Program-made: the position numbers and the translations under genes
Notes under the pieces: generated by a model
What the model was told of the DNA's origin: nothing
The model's input: the letters and a program-made list of their open reading frames with translations, nothing else
The model's database searches: none
NCBI GenBank assembly: GCA_016741995.1
Contig: JACVCO010000005.1
Coordinates: 1-64,000 of the forward strand
DNA from: Hydrogenophaga sp.
GTDB lineage: Bacteria; Pseudomonadota; Gammaproteobacteria; Burkholderiales; Burkholderiaceae_C
DNA: 64,000 nucleotides
Direction of reading: 5' to 3'
Shown here: positions 12,322 to 21,259 of the stretch, in pieces
How positions within the stretch are numbered: position 1 is the first letter of the stretch
Layout of the letters: each line of letters starts with the position of its first letter

Positions 12322-13817
12322 GCGCCCGCCTCGGGTTTCACCGGCCGGCGGTACAGACTCCAGAGCTTCCAGGCGATGGTGACGAAGATCAGCGCGGCCA
12401 CGGTGCCGGCGATGGGGCGCGTGAAGAAGGGCGTGAGATCGCCGTCGGACAGGATGAGCGCGCGGCGCAGGTTCTTCTCCATCAGGTCGCCGAGCACGAT
12501 GCCCAGCACCAGTGGTGCCATGGGGTAACCGTGGTGGCGCAGGAAGAAGCCGATGAGGCCGAAGGCCAGCATCACGTAGACGTCGAACAGCCGCCCGGCG
12601 ATGGCGAAGCTGCCGACCGCGCACAGCACGAAGACGATGGGCACGATCAGGTGCTGGGGCACGCGAAGCACTTGCACCAGCGCCTTGGTGAGCACCAGGC
12701 CGTAGATGAAGATGCCGATCGTGGCCAGCAGCATCATGGCCACCACGTCGTACACGAACGACGGGTTCTCCACCATGATCAGCGGGCCGGGTTTGACGCC
12801 GTGGATGATCATCGCGGCCATCAACACGGCGGCCGGGGCCGAGCCCGGAATGGCCAGCGTGAGCACGGGGATCACCGCGCCGGGCACGCAGGCGTTGTCG
12901 CCGGTCTCGGCCGCCATCAGGCCTTCCACCGAGCCTTTTCCGAACTTCTCTTTTTCCTTGCTCGCGCGCTTGGCCGCGGCGTAGGACGACCAGGCCGCCA
13001 CGTCTTCACCCACACCGGGCACGATGCCCACGCCGGTGCCGATGAGGCCCGAGCGCAGGATGGTGCGCCAGTACTGCAGCACGTCGCGCACCTTGGGGAT
13101 CACGGTGTCGAAGGCGCTGATTTTCACGGGCGCCTGGCGCTCGCGCATGGCGGTGAGCAGCTCGGCAAAGCCGAAGGCGCCGACCAGTGCGGGCACGAGC
13201 TGGATGCCGCCGGCCAGATCGCGCACGCCCCAGGCGAAGCGCTCGTAGCCGTATTGCGGCTCTTGCCCGATGGTGGCGATGAACAGGCCCGCGATGCCGG
13301 CGATCCAGCCCTTGAGCGGGTCGTCGCCGGTGAGCGTGCCCGCGATGATCACGCCGAAGATCGCGAGCCAGAAGAACTCGTAGGCGCCGAACTTCAAGGC
13401 CACGCCGCCCAGAACGGGTGTGAGTGTGGCCAGGAAGAACATGCCGATCAGCGTGCCCATCACCGAGCCGGTGGTGGCGATGCCCATGGCGCGCCCGGCC
13501 ATGCCCTGGCGCGCCAGCGCATAACCGTCGAGGCAGGACGCCGCGGAGGCCGGCGTGCCCGGAATGTTGAGCAGGATGGCCGAGCGCGAGCCCCCGTAGA
13601 TGGAGCCCACGTAGGTGCAGATGAGGATCAGCAGCGCCTGGCTCGGCGGCAGCTTGAGCGTGAGGGTGGTCATCAGCGCCAGCGCCATGGTGGCGGTGAG
13701 GCCGGGCAGGGCGCCCATGACCACGCCGACCAGCGAAGCCAGCAGCGCCAGCCCGATGGTTTCGGGCGTGGCAAAGCGCGCGATGGATTGGCCGAAGAGG
13801 AGAACGCCGTCGAACAT
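12318..13817 (-). CDS. tctA: Tripartite tricarboxylate transporter large permease TctA
   Basis: 499 aa; GALPGLTATMALALMTTLTLKLPPSQALLILICTYVGSIYGGSRSAILLNIPGTPASAASCLDGYALARQG. Confidence 0.95.
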   Translation of the reverse strand: MFDGVLLFGQSIARFATPETIGLALLASLVGVVMGALPGLTATMALALMTTLTLKLPPSQALLILICTYVGSIYGGSRSAILLNIPGTPASAASCLDGYALARQGMAGRAMGIATTGSVMGTLIGMFFLATLTPVLGGVALKFGAYEFFWLAIFGVIIAGTLTGDDPLKGWIAGIAGLFIATIGQEPQYGYERFAWGVRDLAGGIQLVPALVGAFGFAELLTAMRERQAPVKISAFDTVIPKVRDVLQYWRTILRSGLIGTGVGIVPGVGEDVAAWSSYAAAKRASKEKEKFGKGSVEGLMAAETGDNACVPGAVIPVLTLAIPGSAPAAVLMAAMIIHGVKPGPLIMVENPSFVYDVVAMMLLATIGIFIYGLVLTKALVQVLRVPQHLIVPIVFVLCAVGSFAIAGRLFDVYVMLAFGLIGFFLRHHGYPMAPLVLGIVLGDLMEKNLRRALILSDGDLTPFFTRPIAGTVAALIFVTIAWKLWSLYRRPVKPEAGA

Positions 13818-13829
13818 GGGTTGTCGGCC

Positions 13830-14318
13830 TCAGGGCAGGCGAACCAGGAAGACCTGTTGGAACATCAGCGTGACCACGGCCGAGGTGAGCACCCCGGCCG
13901 CGATGGCCACCACCGCGCGGCGGATCCGGGTGTGGCTCTCCGGAGCAAAAACCGCCACGAAGACCGCAACGAACAGAGCGGTGGCGAACCAGAACGGAAC
14001 GCGCCCGATGAGCAACGCGGCATACACCAGCGTGAGCGCGAGCGTGATGGCCACACGGTTGTTGATCAGTCGGACAGGTGGTGCATCCGGTGCGGTTGAA
14101 GCGCGAGCCAGCAGGCCACGCAGCATGAGCACCACGCCGAGCAGCGCGATCGCGCCCCCGATCAGGCTGGGCACAAAGCCCGGCATGGCATACAGCTGCG
14201 CGCCCATGGACTCGAAGCGCTCCATGCGGAACGACTCCGCCACGATCAACAGGCCAAAGCCCACCCATCCCGCTCCGCCCCAGAGGTCGGAGCGGGCGGT
14301 TTTTCCGCCCTCGCTCAT
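13830..14318 (-). CDS. tctB: Tripartite tricarboxylate transporter small permease TctB
   Basis: 162 aa, four hydrophobic segments, located between tctC and tctA. Confidence 0.87.
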   Translation of the reverse strand: MSEGGKTARSDLWGGAGWVGFGLLIVAESFRMERFESMGAQLYAMPGFVPSLIGGAIALLGVVLMLRGLLARASTAPDAPPVRLINNRVAITLALTLVYAALLIGRVPFWFATALFVAVFVAVFAPESHTRIRRAVVAIAAGVLTSAVVTLMFQQVFLVRLP

Positions 14319-14339
14319 GTGTGTCTCCGTGCGGCCGTA

Positions 14340-15347
14340 TCAGGGCTTGGGAATGCCCACGGTGTCGGGCGACACCTTGGCCTTGCCGGCGGCCTGCTGC
14401 GTCCAGGCGTAAGACTGGATCGCCGGGAACACCGCTTTCTGCGCGTCTTCACCCGCCATCGGGGCGAACATGGCGCCGCGCGATTGCGCGTACTTCTTCA
14501 GCGCGTCGCTCTTGACCATCTCCGTGTTCCAGATTTTGTCGAGCGTTTGCTTCACTTCGGGCGGTGCAGCCTTGGGCACGAAGATGCCGAAGTAGTTGAT
14601 CGGGTCCTTGAAGCCCGGGATGAACTGCGACAGCGGCGGGATGGTGCCGAAGCCCTCGATTTCGATCGACTTGTCGCCCACCACCGCCAACGGGCGGATC
14701 TTCTTGGCGCGGATCATGTCGGTCTGCTCGGCGGCGAGCTGCGTGGTCACCTGCGTCTCACCGGATGCCGCGGCCACGGCAGCGGGTGCACCGCCGTCGT
14801 AGGTGACGTGCTTGTAGGTCACGCCGGCCGCGCGGGAGAGCGCTTCGATGGCCGAGTGGCCGCTGGAGTTGACGCCGGCGGTGGCCACCGACACGCTGTT
14901 CGGGTTGGCCTTCATGGCGGCCAGCAGCTCGGGCATGGTCTTGTAGGGTGTGTCGGCGTTGACACCGACCACCGCGATGTGCGCCACGTTCAGGTACAGG
15001 TTCCAGTCGCTCGCCGAGGTGTCGAGCATGCCCAGCACCTTGTAGGTGCCCAGGTCTTTGGCGCCGCCAGCGGTCCAGGTGTAGCCGTCGGCCGGGGCGG
15101 CCATCGCGTTCTTGGTGCCCACCGAGCCCGAGGCGCCGGGCTGGTTCAGGACGACGATTTTCTGGCCGAGGTGTTTCTCGAGCTCGGCCGCGGTCACGCG
15201 CGACACCTGGTCCGTCGAACCGCCCGGTGCCCAGGGCACGATCAGCGTGATCGGGCGGTCCGGCTTCCACTGGGCGAAGGCGCCGGCACAGGCGCTGGCC
15301 AGCACGGAGGCGATCAACAGGCTGCGAAGGGGCAGGGCGGTCTTCAT
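14340..15347 (-). CDS. tctC: Tripartite tricarboxylate transporter substrate-binding protein TctC/Bug
   Basis: MKTALPLRSLLIASVLASACAGAFAQWKPDRPITLIVPWAPGGSTDQVSRVTAAELEKHLGQKIVVLNQPGASGSVG; start trimmed to ATG 15347. Confidence 0.93.
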   Translation of the reverse strand: MKTALPLRSLLIASVLASACAGAFAQWKPDRPITLIVPWAPGGSTDQVSRVTAAELEKHLGQKIVVLNQPGASGSVGTKNAMAAPADGYTWTAGGAKDLGTYKVLGMLDTSASDWNLYLNVAHIAVVGVNADTPYKTMPELLAAMKANPNSVSVATAGVNSSGHSAIEALSRAAGVTYKHVTYDGGAPAAVAAASGETQVTTQLAAEQTDMIRAKKIRPLAVVGDKSIEIEGFGTIPPLSQFIPGFKDPINYFGIFVPKAAPPEVKQTLDKIWNTEMVKSDALKKYAQSRGAMFAPMAGEDAQKAVFPAIQSYAWTQQAAGKAKVSPDTVGIPKP

Positions 15348-15367
15348 GCGTTGTCTCCTGGTGGTTA

Positions 15368-15385
15368 ATTCACTGACCGGTGAAT
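15368..15385. promoter_or_regulatory. Putative TetR operator (site 1), upstream of tctC
   Basis: ATTCACTGACCGGTGAAT: 6-bp perfect arms (ATTCAC/GTGAAT), 14/18 identical to site 2 at 16087-16104. Confidence 0.7.
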
Positions 15386-15426
15386 AGTAGGAGGCAGGTT
15401 CGGGCGCCGTCAAGGCGCCCGGTCGC

Positions 15427-16077
15427 TCAGTCCTTCAGTACATACCCTAGGATCACCTCGCACATGTGGGAGAGCCGCTCGCTGTGCGCCTTGGGCGTCA
15501 TCAGGTCGCGCCCGAAGATGGCCGACAGCGTGTGGTTGTTCGACAGGTAGAAGTACGCAAGCCCGGCGATCGACACGTAGAGCTGCAGCGGATCGACCCC
15601 GCCGCGGAAGGTGCCATCGCGGCGCCCGCGCTCCAGCACTTCGCCCAGTGTGGCGATCAGCGGCGAGTTGAGCTGGCGTGCGCGCTGCGATTGCGCTAGG
15701 TGGCGCGCGCGGTGCAGGTTGGCGCTGTTGAGCAGAGTGAGGAACTCGGGGTGCTCGAGGTAGTAGTTCCAGGTGAACTCGACCAGCCGGCGCAACGCGG
15801 TCTCGGGTTTGAGGTCGAGCAGCTTGAGCTCGCGCTCTTCTTCGCGGATGTGGCGGTAGGCGTGTTCCAGCACCGCCTGGAACAGCTGTTCCTTGTCCTG
15901 GAAGTAGTAGTAGATGAGGCGCTTGTTGAGGCCCGCGCGCTCGGCGATGCGGTCCATGCGGGCGCCGCCCAGGCCGTGCTCCGCGAACTCGTCGCGGGCC
16001 GCTTGCAGGATGGTATTCTGCGACCGCTCTGCATCGCGCAGGCGCTCGTCAGGCAGGGTGGGTGTGCTTGCACTCAT
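15427..16077 (-). CDS. TetR/AcrR family transcriptional regulator
   Basis: MSASTPTLPDERLRDAERSQNTILQAARDEFAEHGLGGARMDRIAERAGLNKRLIYYYFQDKEQLFQAVLEHAYRHI; classic TetR N-terminal HTH. Confidence 0.95.
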   Translation of the reverse strand: MSASTPTLPDERLRDAERSQNTILQAARDEFAEHGLGGARMDRIAERAGLNKRLIYYYFQDKEQLFQAVLEHAYRHIREEERELKLLDLKPETALRRLVEFTWNYYLEHPEFLTLLNSANLHRARHLAQSQRARQLNSPLIATLGEVLERGRRDGTFRGGVDPLQLYVSIAGLAYFYLSNNHTLSAIFGRDLMTPKAHSERLSHMCEVILGYVLKD

Positions 16078-16086
16078 GCCGCAATA

Positions 16087-16104
16087 ATTCACTAATTGGT
16101 TAAT
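16087..16104. promoter_or_regulatory. Putative TetR operator (site 2), between divergent tetR and ThDP-enzyme genes
   Basis: ATTCACTAATTGGTTAAT, 14/18 identical to site 1; sits between start codons at 16077 (-) and 16116 (+). Confidence 0.7.
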
Positions 16105-16115
16105 TGAGTCAATCC

Positions 16116-17813
16116 ATGCCCCGCATCGCCGGTCACCTGCTGGTCGAGTGCCTGATCGAACAAGGCGTGACGCACGCGTTCGGCGTGCCCGGCGAAAGTT
16201 ACCTTGCCGTGCTCGACGGCCTGCACGACCACGCCGACCGCATCCGCTTCGTCACCTGCCGGCAAGAGGGTGGGGCCGCCTTCATGGCCGAGGCGCACGG
16301 CAAGCTCACCGGCCGCCCCGGCGTGTGCTTCGTGACGCGCGGGCCCGGCGCCACCAACGCCTCCATCGGGGTGCACACGGCGTTCCAGGACAGCACGCCC
16401 ATGGTGCTGTTCGTGGGCGATGTGGCCAGCGACGCGCGCGATCGCGAAGCGTTTCAAGAGGTCGACTTCGCTGCGTTTTTCGGGCCCTCCACCAGGGGCT
16501 TCGCCAAGCGGGTGGAGCGCATCGACGACGCCCGCCGCATCCCCGAATACGTGGCGCGCGCCTTCTGCGCCGCCATGAACGGCCGCCCCGGCCCCGTGGT
16601 GCTGGTGCTGCCCGAAGACATGCTCACGCAAACGGTCGACACCGCACCGCTGCCGCGCGTGGAGCCGGTGCAGGCCTGGAGCGACCCGGGTGCGCTGCGC
16701 GACCTGCGCACGCTGCTGCTGGCGGCCGAGCGGCCGCTCGTGATTGCCGGTGGCGGCGGCTGGACGCCGCAGAGCGCCGCCGCGCTGCAGCGCTTCGCCG
16801 AGAACTGGCAACTGCCGGTGGCCAACGCCTTCCGCTTCCAGGACACCTTCGACAACCACCACGCGCAGTACGCGGGCGACGTCGGTCTGGGCATCAACCC
16901 CGCGCTGGCCAAACGCGTGCGCGAGAGCGATCTGCTGATCGCCATCGGGCCGCGCCTGGGCGAAAGCACCACGGGCGGCTACACGCTGATCGAGGCGCCG
17001 GTGCCGAAGCAGAAGCTGGTGCACATCCACGCCAGCCCCGAGGAACTCGGCCGCGTCTACCAGCCCACGCTGGCGATTCAGGCCAGCATGAACGCCGCGG
17101 CGCGCAGCCTGGAGGTGCTGACCGCGCCGCCGCAACTGCCCTGGAGCGGCTGGACCGCGGCCTGCCACGCCGACTACCTCGCCAACATCGACCCGGCCAA
17201 CAACGGCGTGCGCCTGCCCGGCCCGATCGACATGCCCGCCATCGTTCACGCGCTGCAGCGCCTGCTGCCCGAAGACGCGGTGCTCACCAACGGTGCCGGC
17301 AACTTCGCGAGCTGGCTGCACCGCTTCTACCGCTACCCGGGCCTGGTGCGCGGCCACAAGACACAACTGGCCCCCACCAACGGCGCCATGGGTTATGGCG
17401 TGCCGGCCGGCATCGGCGCCGCCATTGCCACCGGGCGCCTGGCGTTCACCATCTCGGGCGACGGCGACTTCCTCATGAACGGGCAGGAGCTCGCCACCGC
17501 CGTGCAGCACGGCGCGCGCAGCATCGTGCTGCTGCTCGACAACGGCAGCTACGGCACCATCCGCATGCACCAGGAACGGGAATACCCGGCGCGCGTGAGC
17601 GGTTCCTCGCTCGCCAACCCCGATTTCTGTGCCCTGGCGCGCGCCTATGGCTACGCGGCCGAGCGCGTGGAGGCCACCGCTGAATTCGAGCCCGCGCTGC
17701 AGCGCGCGCTGGCCCATGCCGGCGGCACGGTCATCGTGGTCCCGCTCGACGCCGAGGTCATCACCACGCGCGGCACGCTCAGTGCCATCCGCGAAGCCGC
17801 CCTGAAGCGCTGA
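16116..17813 (+). CDS. Thiamine diphosphate-dependent enzyme (acetolactate synthase/decarboxylase-like)
   Basis: MPRIAGHLLVECLIEQGVTHAFGVPGESYLAVLDGL; GDGDFLMNGQELATAVQHGARSIVLLLDNGSYGTIR ThDP-binding motif. ATG 16116 preferred over TTG 16104. Confidence 0.92.
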   Translation: MPRIAGHLLVECLIEQGVTHAFGVPGESYLAVLDGLHDHADRIRFVTCRQEGGAAFMAEAHGKLTGRPGVCFVTRGPGATNASIGVHTAFQDSTPMVLFVGDVASDARDREAFQEVDFAAFFGPSTRGFAKRVERIDDARRIPEYVARAFCAAMNGRPGPVVLVLPEDMLTQTVDTAPLPRVEPVQAWSDPGALRDLRTLLLAAERPLVIAGGGGWTPQSAAALQRFAENWQLPVANAFRFQDTFDNHHAQYAGDVGLGINPALAKRVRESDLLIAIGPRLGESTTGGYTLIEAPVPKQKLVHIHASPEELGRVYQPTLAIQASMNAAARSLEVLTAPPQLPWSGWTAACHADYLANIDPANNGVRLPGPIDMPAIVHALQRLLPEDAVLTNGAGNFASWLHRFYRYPGLVRGHKTQLAPTNGAMGYGVPAGIGAAIATGRLAFTISGDGDFLMNGQELATAVQHGARSIVLLLDNGSYGTIRMHQEREYPARVSGSSLANPDFCALARAYGYAAERVEATAEFEPALQRALAHAGGTVIVVPLDAEVITTRGTLSAIREAALKR

Positions 17814-17837
17814 GCCTCACCCGGGCCGTCCTGGCCC

Positions 17838-17875
17838 GGCCGGCGTTTTGGTGAATGGATCACAAAACGCCGGCC
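17838..17875 (+). terminator. Long inverted repeat / candidate terminator between ThDP-enzyme and LuxR-type genes
   Basis: GGCCGGCGTTTTG (17838-17850), 12-nt loop, CAAAACGCCGGCC (17863-17875): perfect 13-bp stem; no following T-tract. Confidence 0.5.
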
Positions 17876-17936
17876 ACCACGACACAGCGCTTGCCCCCGC
17901 TCCGGTGGAACACTGCCTCGCAACAGGAGGTTCCCC

Positions 17937-18620
17937 ATGTGGCAAGCAACGGACAAGATCTGGACCGGCAACTCCACCGCCGGCGGTGTGACGACGCTCA
18001 GCGAGGCGCATCTGCTGCGCGTCTTCGACGAAATCGACTACGGCATGCTGCTGCTGGATGGGCAGGGGCGCATCCTGCACGCCAACCACCTGGCGCGGCA
18101 TGAGCTGGCGCAGCGCCGCCTGCTGCGCGCCTGCAGCGGCAGCCTGATGGGCAACACGCCCGAGCACAGCGAACGCATCCAGCAGGCGCTGGACGCCGCG
18201 CTGCGCGGCCAGCGCCGCCTGGTGCTCATGCGCGAAGGCGATCGCGATCTGTCCATGGCCTTCACCCCGCTGTCGCACCCGCTGGAAGACGACGTGCCCA
18301 CCGTGCTGGTGGTGCTGTCGCGCCAGAACGTGTGCGACAACCTCGCGGTGCGCATGTTCGCGCGCGCCCTGGCCCTGAGCCCGACCGAAGAGGTGGTGCT
18401 GCTGGCGCTGTGCCGCGGGCTCGACATCAACGAAATCGCCGCCGAGAACGGCGTGGCCGTCTCCACCGTGCGCAGCCAGATCAAGACCCTGCGCGAAAAG
18501 GCTGGTGCCTCCAGCATCCGGCGCCTGCTGCAGCGGATCAACAGCCTGCCGCCCGTGGTGCCCGCCTTGCGGATCGTCACACCCATCACGCACAATCCGG
18601 CGGGTTACACCCACCCCTGA
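17937..18620 (+). CDS. LuxR-type HTH transcriptional regulator with N-terminal PAS-like sensor
   Basis: 227 aa; LSPTEEVVLLALCRGLDINEIAAENGVAVSTVRSQIKTLREKAGASSIRRLLQ; AGGAG RBS just upstream. Confidence 0.85.
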   Translation: MWQATDKIWTGNSTAGGVTTLSEAHLLRVFDEIDYGMLLLDGQGRILHANHLARHELAQRRLLRACSGSLMGNTPEHSERIQQALDAALRGQRRLVLMREGDRDLSMAFTPLSHPLEDDVPTVLVVLSRQNVCDNLAVRMFARALALSPTEEVVLLALCRGLDINEIAAENGVAVSTVRSQIKTLREKAGASSIRRLLQRINSLPPVVPALRIVTPITHNPAGYTHP

Positions 18621-18628
18621 CACCCCGG

Positions 18629-19282
18629 ATGTCCGCCCCAGGCCACGCTTCGACGATCGATTCCCGCAACACGCATCACATCGAAGCGCTGGCCGCGCAG
18701 GGGGTGCACCGCCACTACCGTCGCGGTGCCCTGCTGATCCAGGAAGGGGACACGGGCGACACCCTCTTCATCGTGCTCAAGGGGCGCCTGCGCGCCTTCG
18801 TGGCCGATGCCTCGGGGCGTGAACTCACGCTGGGCCTGTACGGCCCGCTCGAATACGTGGGCGAAATGTCGCTCGACGGCGGGCCGCGATCGGCCAACGT
18901 GGAGGCGGTGGACGCCACCACCTGCTCGGTGATCACCCGCCAGACGCTGCTGGGCTACATCGCCGATCACCCCGAATTCGCCCTCGAACTCATGGCGCGC
19001 GTGATCCGCCGCGCCCGCCTGGCCACCGACAGCGCGCGCAGCGTGGCCCTCATCGACGTCTATGGCCGGCTCGTGAAGCTGCTCAACGACTGGGCGCGCG
19101 AGCCCGACGAGACCGGCGAGCGGCCGCTGCGCGAAAAGGTGACGCACCAGCAGATCGCGCAGCACCTGGCGTGCTCGCGCGAGATGGTGAGCCGCCTGCT
19201 CAAGGACCTGGAAACCGGCGGCTTCATCGCCGTGCGCGAGCGCTGGATCTGGCTGGTCAAGCCGCTGCCGGCGCGCTGGTGA
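18629..19282 (+). CDS. Crp/Fnr family transcriptional regulator
   Basis: cNMP-binding fold (LLIQEGDTGDTLFIVLKGRLRAF, YGPLEYVGEMSLDGGPRSANVEA) plus HTH (VTHQQIAQHLACSREMVSRLLKDLETGGFI). Confidence 0.93.
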   Translation: MSAPGHASTIDSRNTHHIEALAAQGVHRHYRRGALLIQEGDTGDTLFIVLKGRLRAFVADASGRELTLGLYGPLEYVGEMSLDGGPRSANVEAVDATTCSVITRQTLLGYIADHPEFALELMARVIRRARLATDSARSVALIDVYGRLVKLLNDWAREPDETGERPLREKVTHQQIAQHLACSREMVSRLLKDLETGGFIAVRERWIWLVKPLPARW

Positions 19283-19303
19283 GCGCGCCGGCGCCCACGG
19301 CTC

Positions 19304-21259
19304 TTACTTCAGCGCATTGAGGCGCCGACGCGCCTCGCGCGGGGCCGACGAGCTGGTGCCCGCCAGCCGCGCCGTGCTGCCGCTCAGGCTGCCGGTGCTG
19401 CGCACGCCCCACAAGGCGGTGTTGTCGTCGCAGGGCGCGAGCGTCTGCGGCACGTTGCGCACGCCGGGGCGCTGCGGCCGCGCGGCGTCGGGCTCGGGTT
19501 TCTGCGGGGAGTAGCGCGCAAAGTGCGCCAGTGGCTGCGGCCCGGTGTCGGCCCTGCGCGTACCCCCCACGGCAATGGTGCGCTGCCCGGTAGAGAGGCT
19601 GTTGAACACGCCGCTGCGCCGGATCGGCGTCGGGTTGCGGGGCTGGTCGACCCAGCCCTTGAGGTTGCCTTGTGTGTCGTAGAACCGGTCTTCCAGCCAC
19701 GACTGTTTGGCGCCGGTGTTCACTCCCAGCGCCACGTCGTCGCGTTCCACGTAGGCGTCGAACACGACAGGCAGCGGGCCGGCATTGCGCAGGGTGATGG
19801 TCCAGCGGCCGAAGGGAGCGAGCGCCTGCCGGGGGTCGTGGCTGGCGGTGGGTCCGAGCGCGAGCAGCGCGCAGGTGCCGCGCGCGCCGAGCGCGGTGGT
19901 TTTCGGGTAGATCAACGACCACAATGGTCGGCCGTCGGCGTCGGTCCACATGCCCGACTGCCCGGGCACCAGCGAGACGGTCTGCGCCGGGCGGTCGGGC
20001 GGCTGCACCTCGATCGACACGCTCCCGGCATCGGCAGGCAGCCAGATCTCCAGGAAGCTCTGCGTGTGGTCGTCGGGCGGCACGCGCCAGTGCAGGGCGG
20101 TGCCGGGGTCCTTGCGGCGTGTGTGCGGCGGCAGCACCGCGTTGGCGTGCGTGCGGCTCTGGTAGCCGTTGCCGGCCGGCACGCTGATCTGCAGCCTCCC
20201 GGCCAGGCGCTCGACCAACTCGTCCATGGCCGCTTCGAGCAGCGAGGTGCCGTCGTGCGGGCCCGCGAGCGTGCCCCAGCTGATGTTGACCACGATGGCC
20301 GCGTCGTCGGCGCAGCGCGAGACGACGTAGTGCAGCGCGTCGAGGATGCTCACGTTCATGGCGCCGCCGGACGTGTCGAGCACGTTGGCCCAGTCGAGCT
20401 GCACAGCGATGAGTGCGCAGCGACTGGCGAAGTCGTTGTCCTGCGGGTTCAGCGGCCCGCCGGGCGCCGTGGCCAGCCCGGTCACGTGCGTGCCATGGTT
20501 CACCGGCCGCGCCATGTCCCACATCTGCAGGTGGCGGTAAAGGGCGTCTTCGTCGAGCCGGCCATTGACCGTGTAGCGCGCGATGACAGCGTCGATGGCC
20601 GCCGCGTCGAGCTCGTGGCCGTAGCCCATGTCGTGCGGCTCGGGTCCGGCGCGCGTCGGGTCCAGTGGCACGCGTTCGTTGCCGGGCGTGCCGGGCCAGG
20701 GCCCGCCATAGAAGTTGTCTTGACGCCAGAAATGCTTCACGCGGGTGTGCCCGCGCGCACCGCGAAACGCGGTATTGGCCACGGCCAAGCCACCATCAAT
20801 GACACCGAGCACCGTGCCGCGTACGCGGTGCGCGGGCGGGCGGGGTTGCTCGTGCGGGTGGCAGCAGTGGGGCAGTGCCTGTGTGTGGTGTTCCACCGGC
20901 AGGCCGAGTTCGAAGCGCTGAATCAGCGCGCGCATCGCATGGCCCTCGCGCCAGTGCTGGAAGAACCGCTTCGACACACGCGCCGTGCAATGGCGCAGGC
21001 CTGGTGTCAGCAGGTAGACCTGCGGAATCTGCAACCAGCGGCTGGACGAGGCGTTCACCAGCTGGCGCACGTCGGCGCCCTCACGCAGGCCGATGACGAT
21101 CGGCAACCACTTCGGCTGGTCGTCTTGGCCGGGCACGTGGTAGCCCACAAAGCCGTCGGCCTCGGCCCAGGCCAGGTAGGGGTCCATGCCATCAATGGCG
21201 TTGGGCGCCGACCAGTCGATGCCGGTGAAGCTGCCCCGGGGCAGAGGCGCCCAGCTCAT
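19304..21259 (-). CDS. S8 family (subtilisin-like) serine peptidase, no obvious signal peptide
   Basis: Asp motif VLGVIDGG, His motif NHGTHVTGLA, Ser motif LAGTSSSAP; start trimmed to ATG 21259 (4-bp overlap with upstream gene). Confidence 0.9.
   Translation of the reverse strand: MSWAPLPRGSFTGIDWSAPNAIDGMDPYLAWAEADGFVGYHVPGQDDQPKWLPIVIGLREGADVRQLVNASSSRWLQIPQVYLLTPGLRHCTARVSKRFFQHWREGHAMRALIQRFELGLPVEHHTQALPHCCHPHEQPRPPAHRVRGTVLGVIDGGLAVANTAFRGARGHTRVKHFWRQDNFYGGPWPGTPGNERVPLDPTRAGPEPHDMGYGHELDAAAIDAVIARYTVNGRLDEDALYRHLQMWDMARPVNHGTHVTGLATAPGGPLNPQDNDFASRCALIAVQLDWANVLDTSGGAMNVSILDALHYVVSRCADDAAIVVNISWGTLAGPHDGTSLLEAAMDELVERLAGRLQISVPAGNGYQSRTHANAVLPPHTRRKDPGTALHWRVPPDDHTQSFLEIWLPADAGSVSIEVQPPDRPAQTVSLVPGQSGMWTDADGRPLWSLIYPKTTALGARGTCALLALGPTASHDPRQALAPFGRWTITLRNAGPLPVVFDAYVERDDVALGVNTGAKQSWLEDRFYDTQGNLKGWVDQPRNPTPIRRSGVFNSLSTGQRTIAVGGTRRADTGPQPLAHFARYSPQKPEPDAARPQRPGVRNVPQTLAPCDDNTALWGVRSTGSLSGSTARLAGTSSSAPREARRRLNALK

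Noticed and set aside
12234-14099. 621-aa plus-strand ORF antisense to tctA/tctB
   Set aside because: Shadow ORF rich in His/Gly/Asp/Glu/Arg; tctA/tctB on the other strand are unambiguous.
16092-17717. 541-aa minus-strand ORF antisense to the ThDP enzyme
   Set aside because: Shadow frame; the plus strand carries conserved ThDP motifs.
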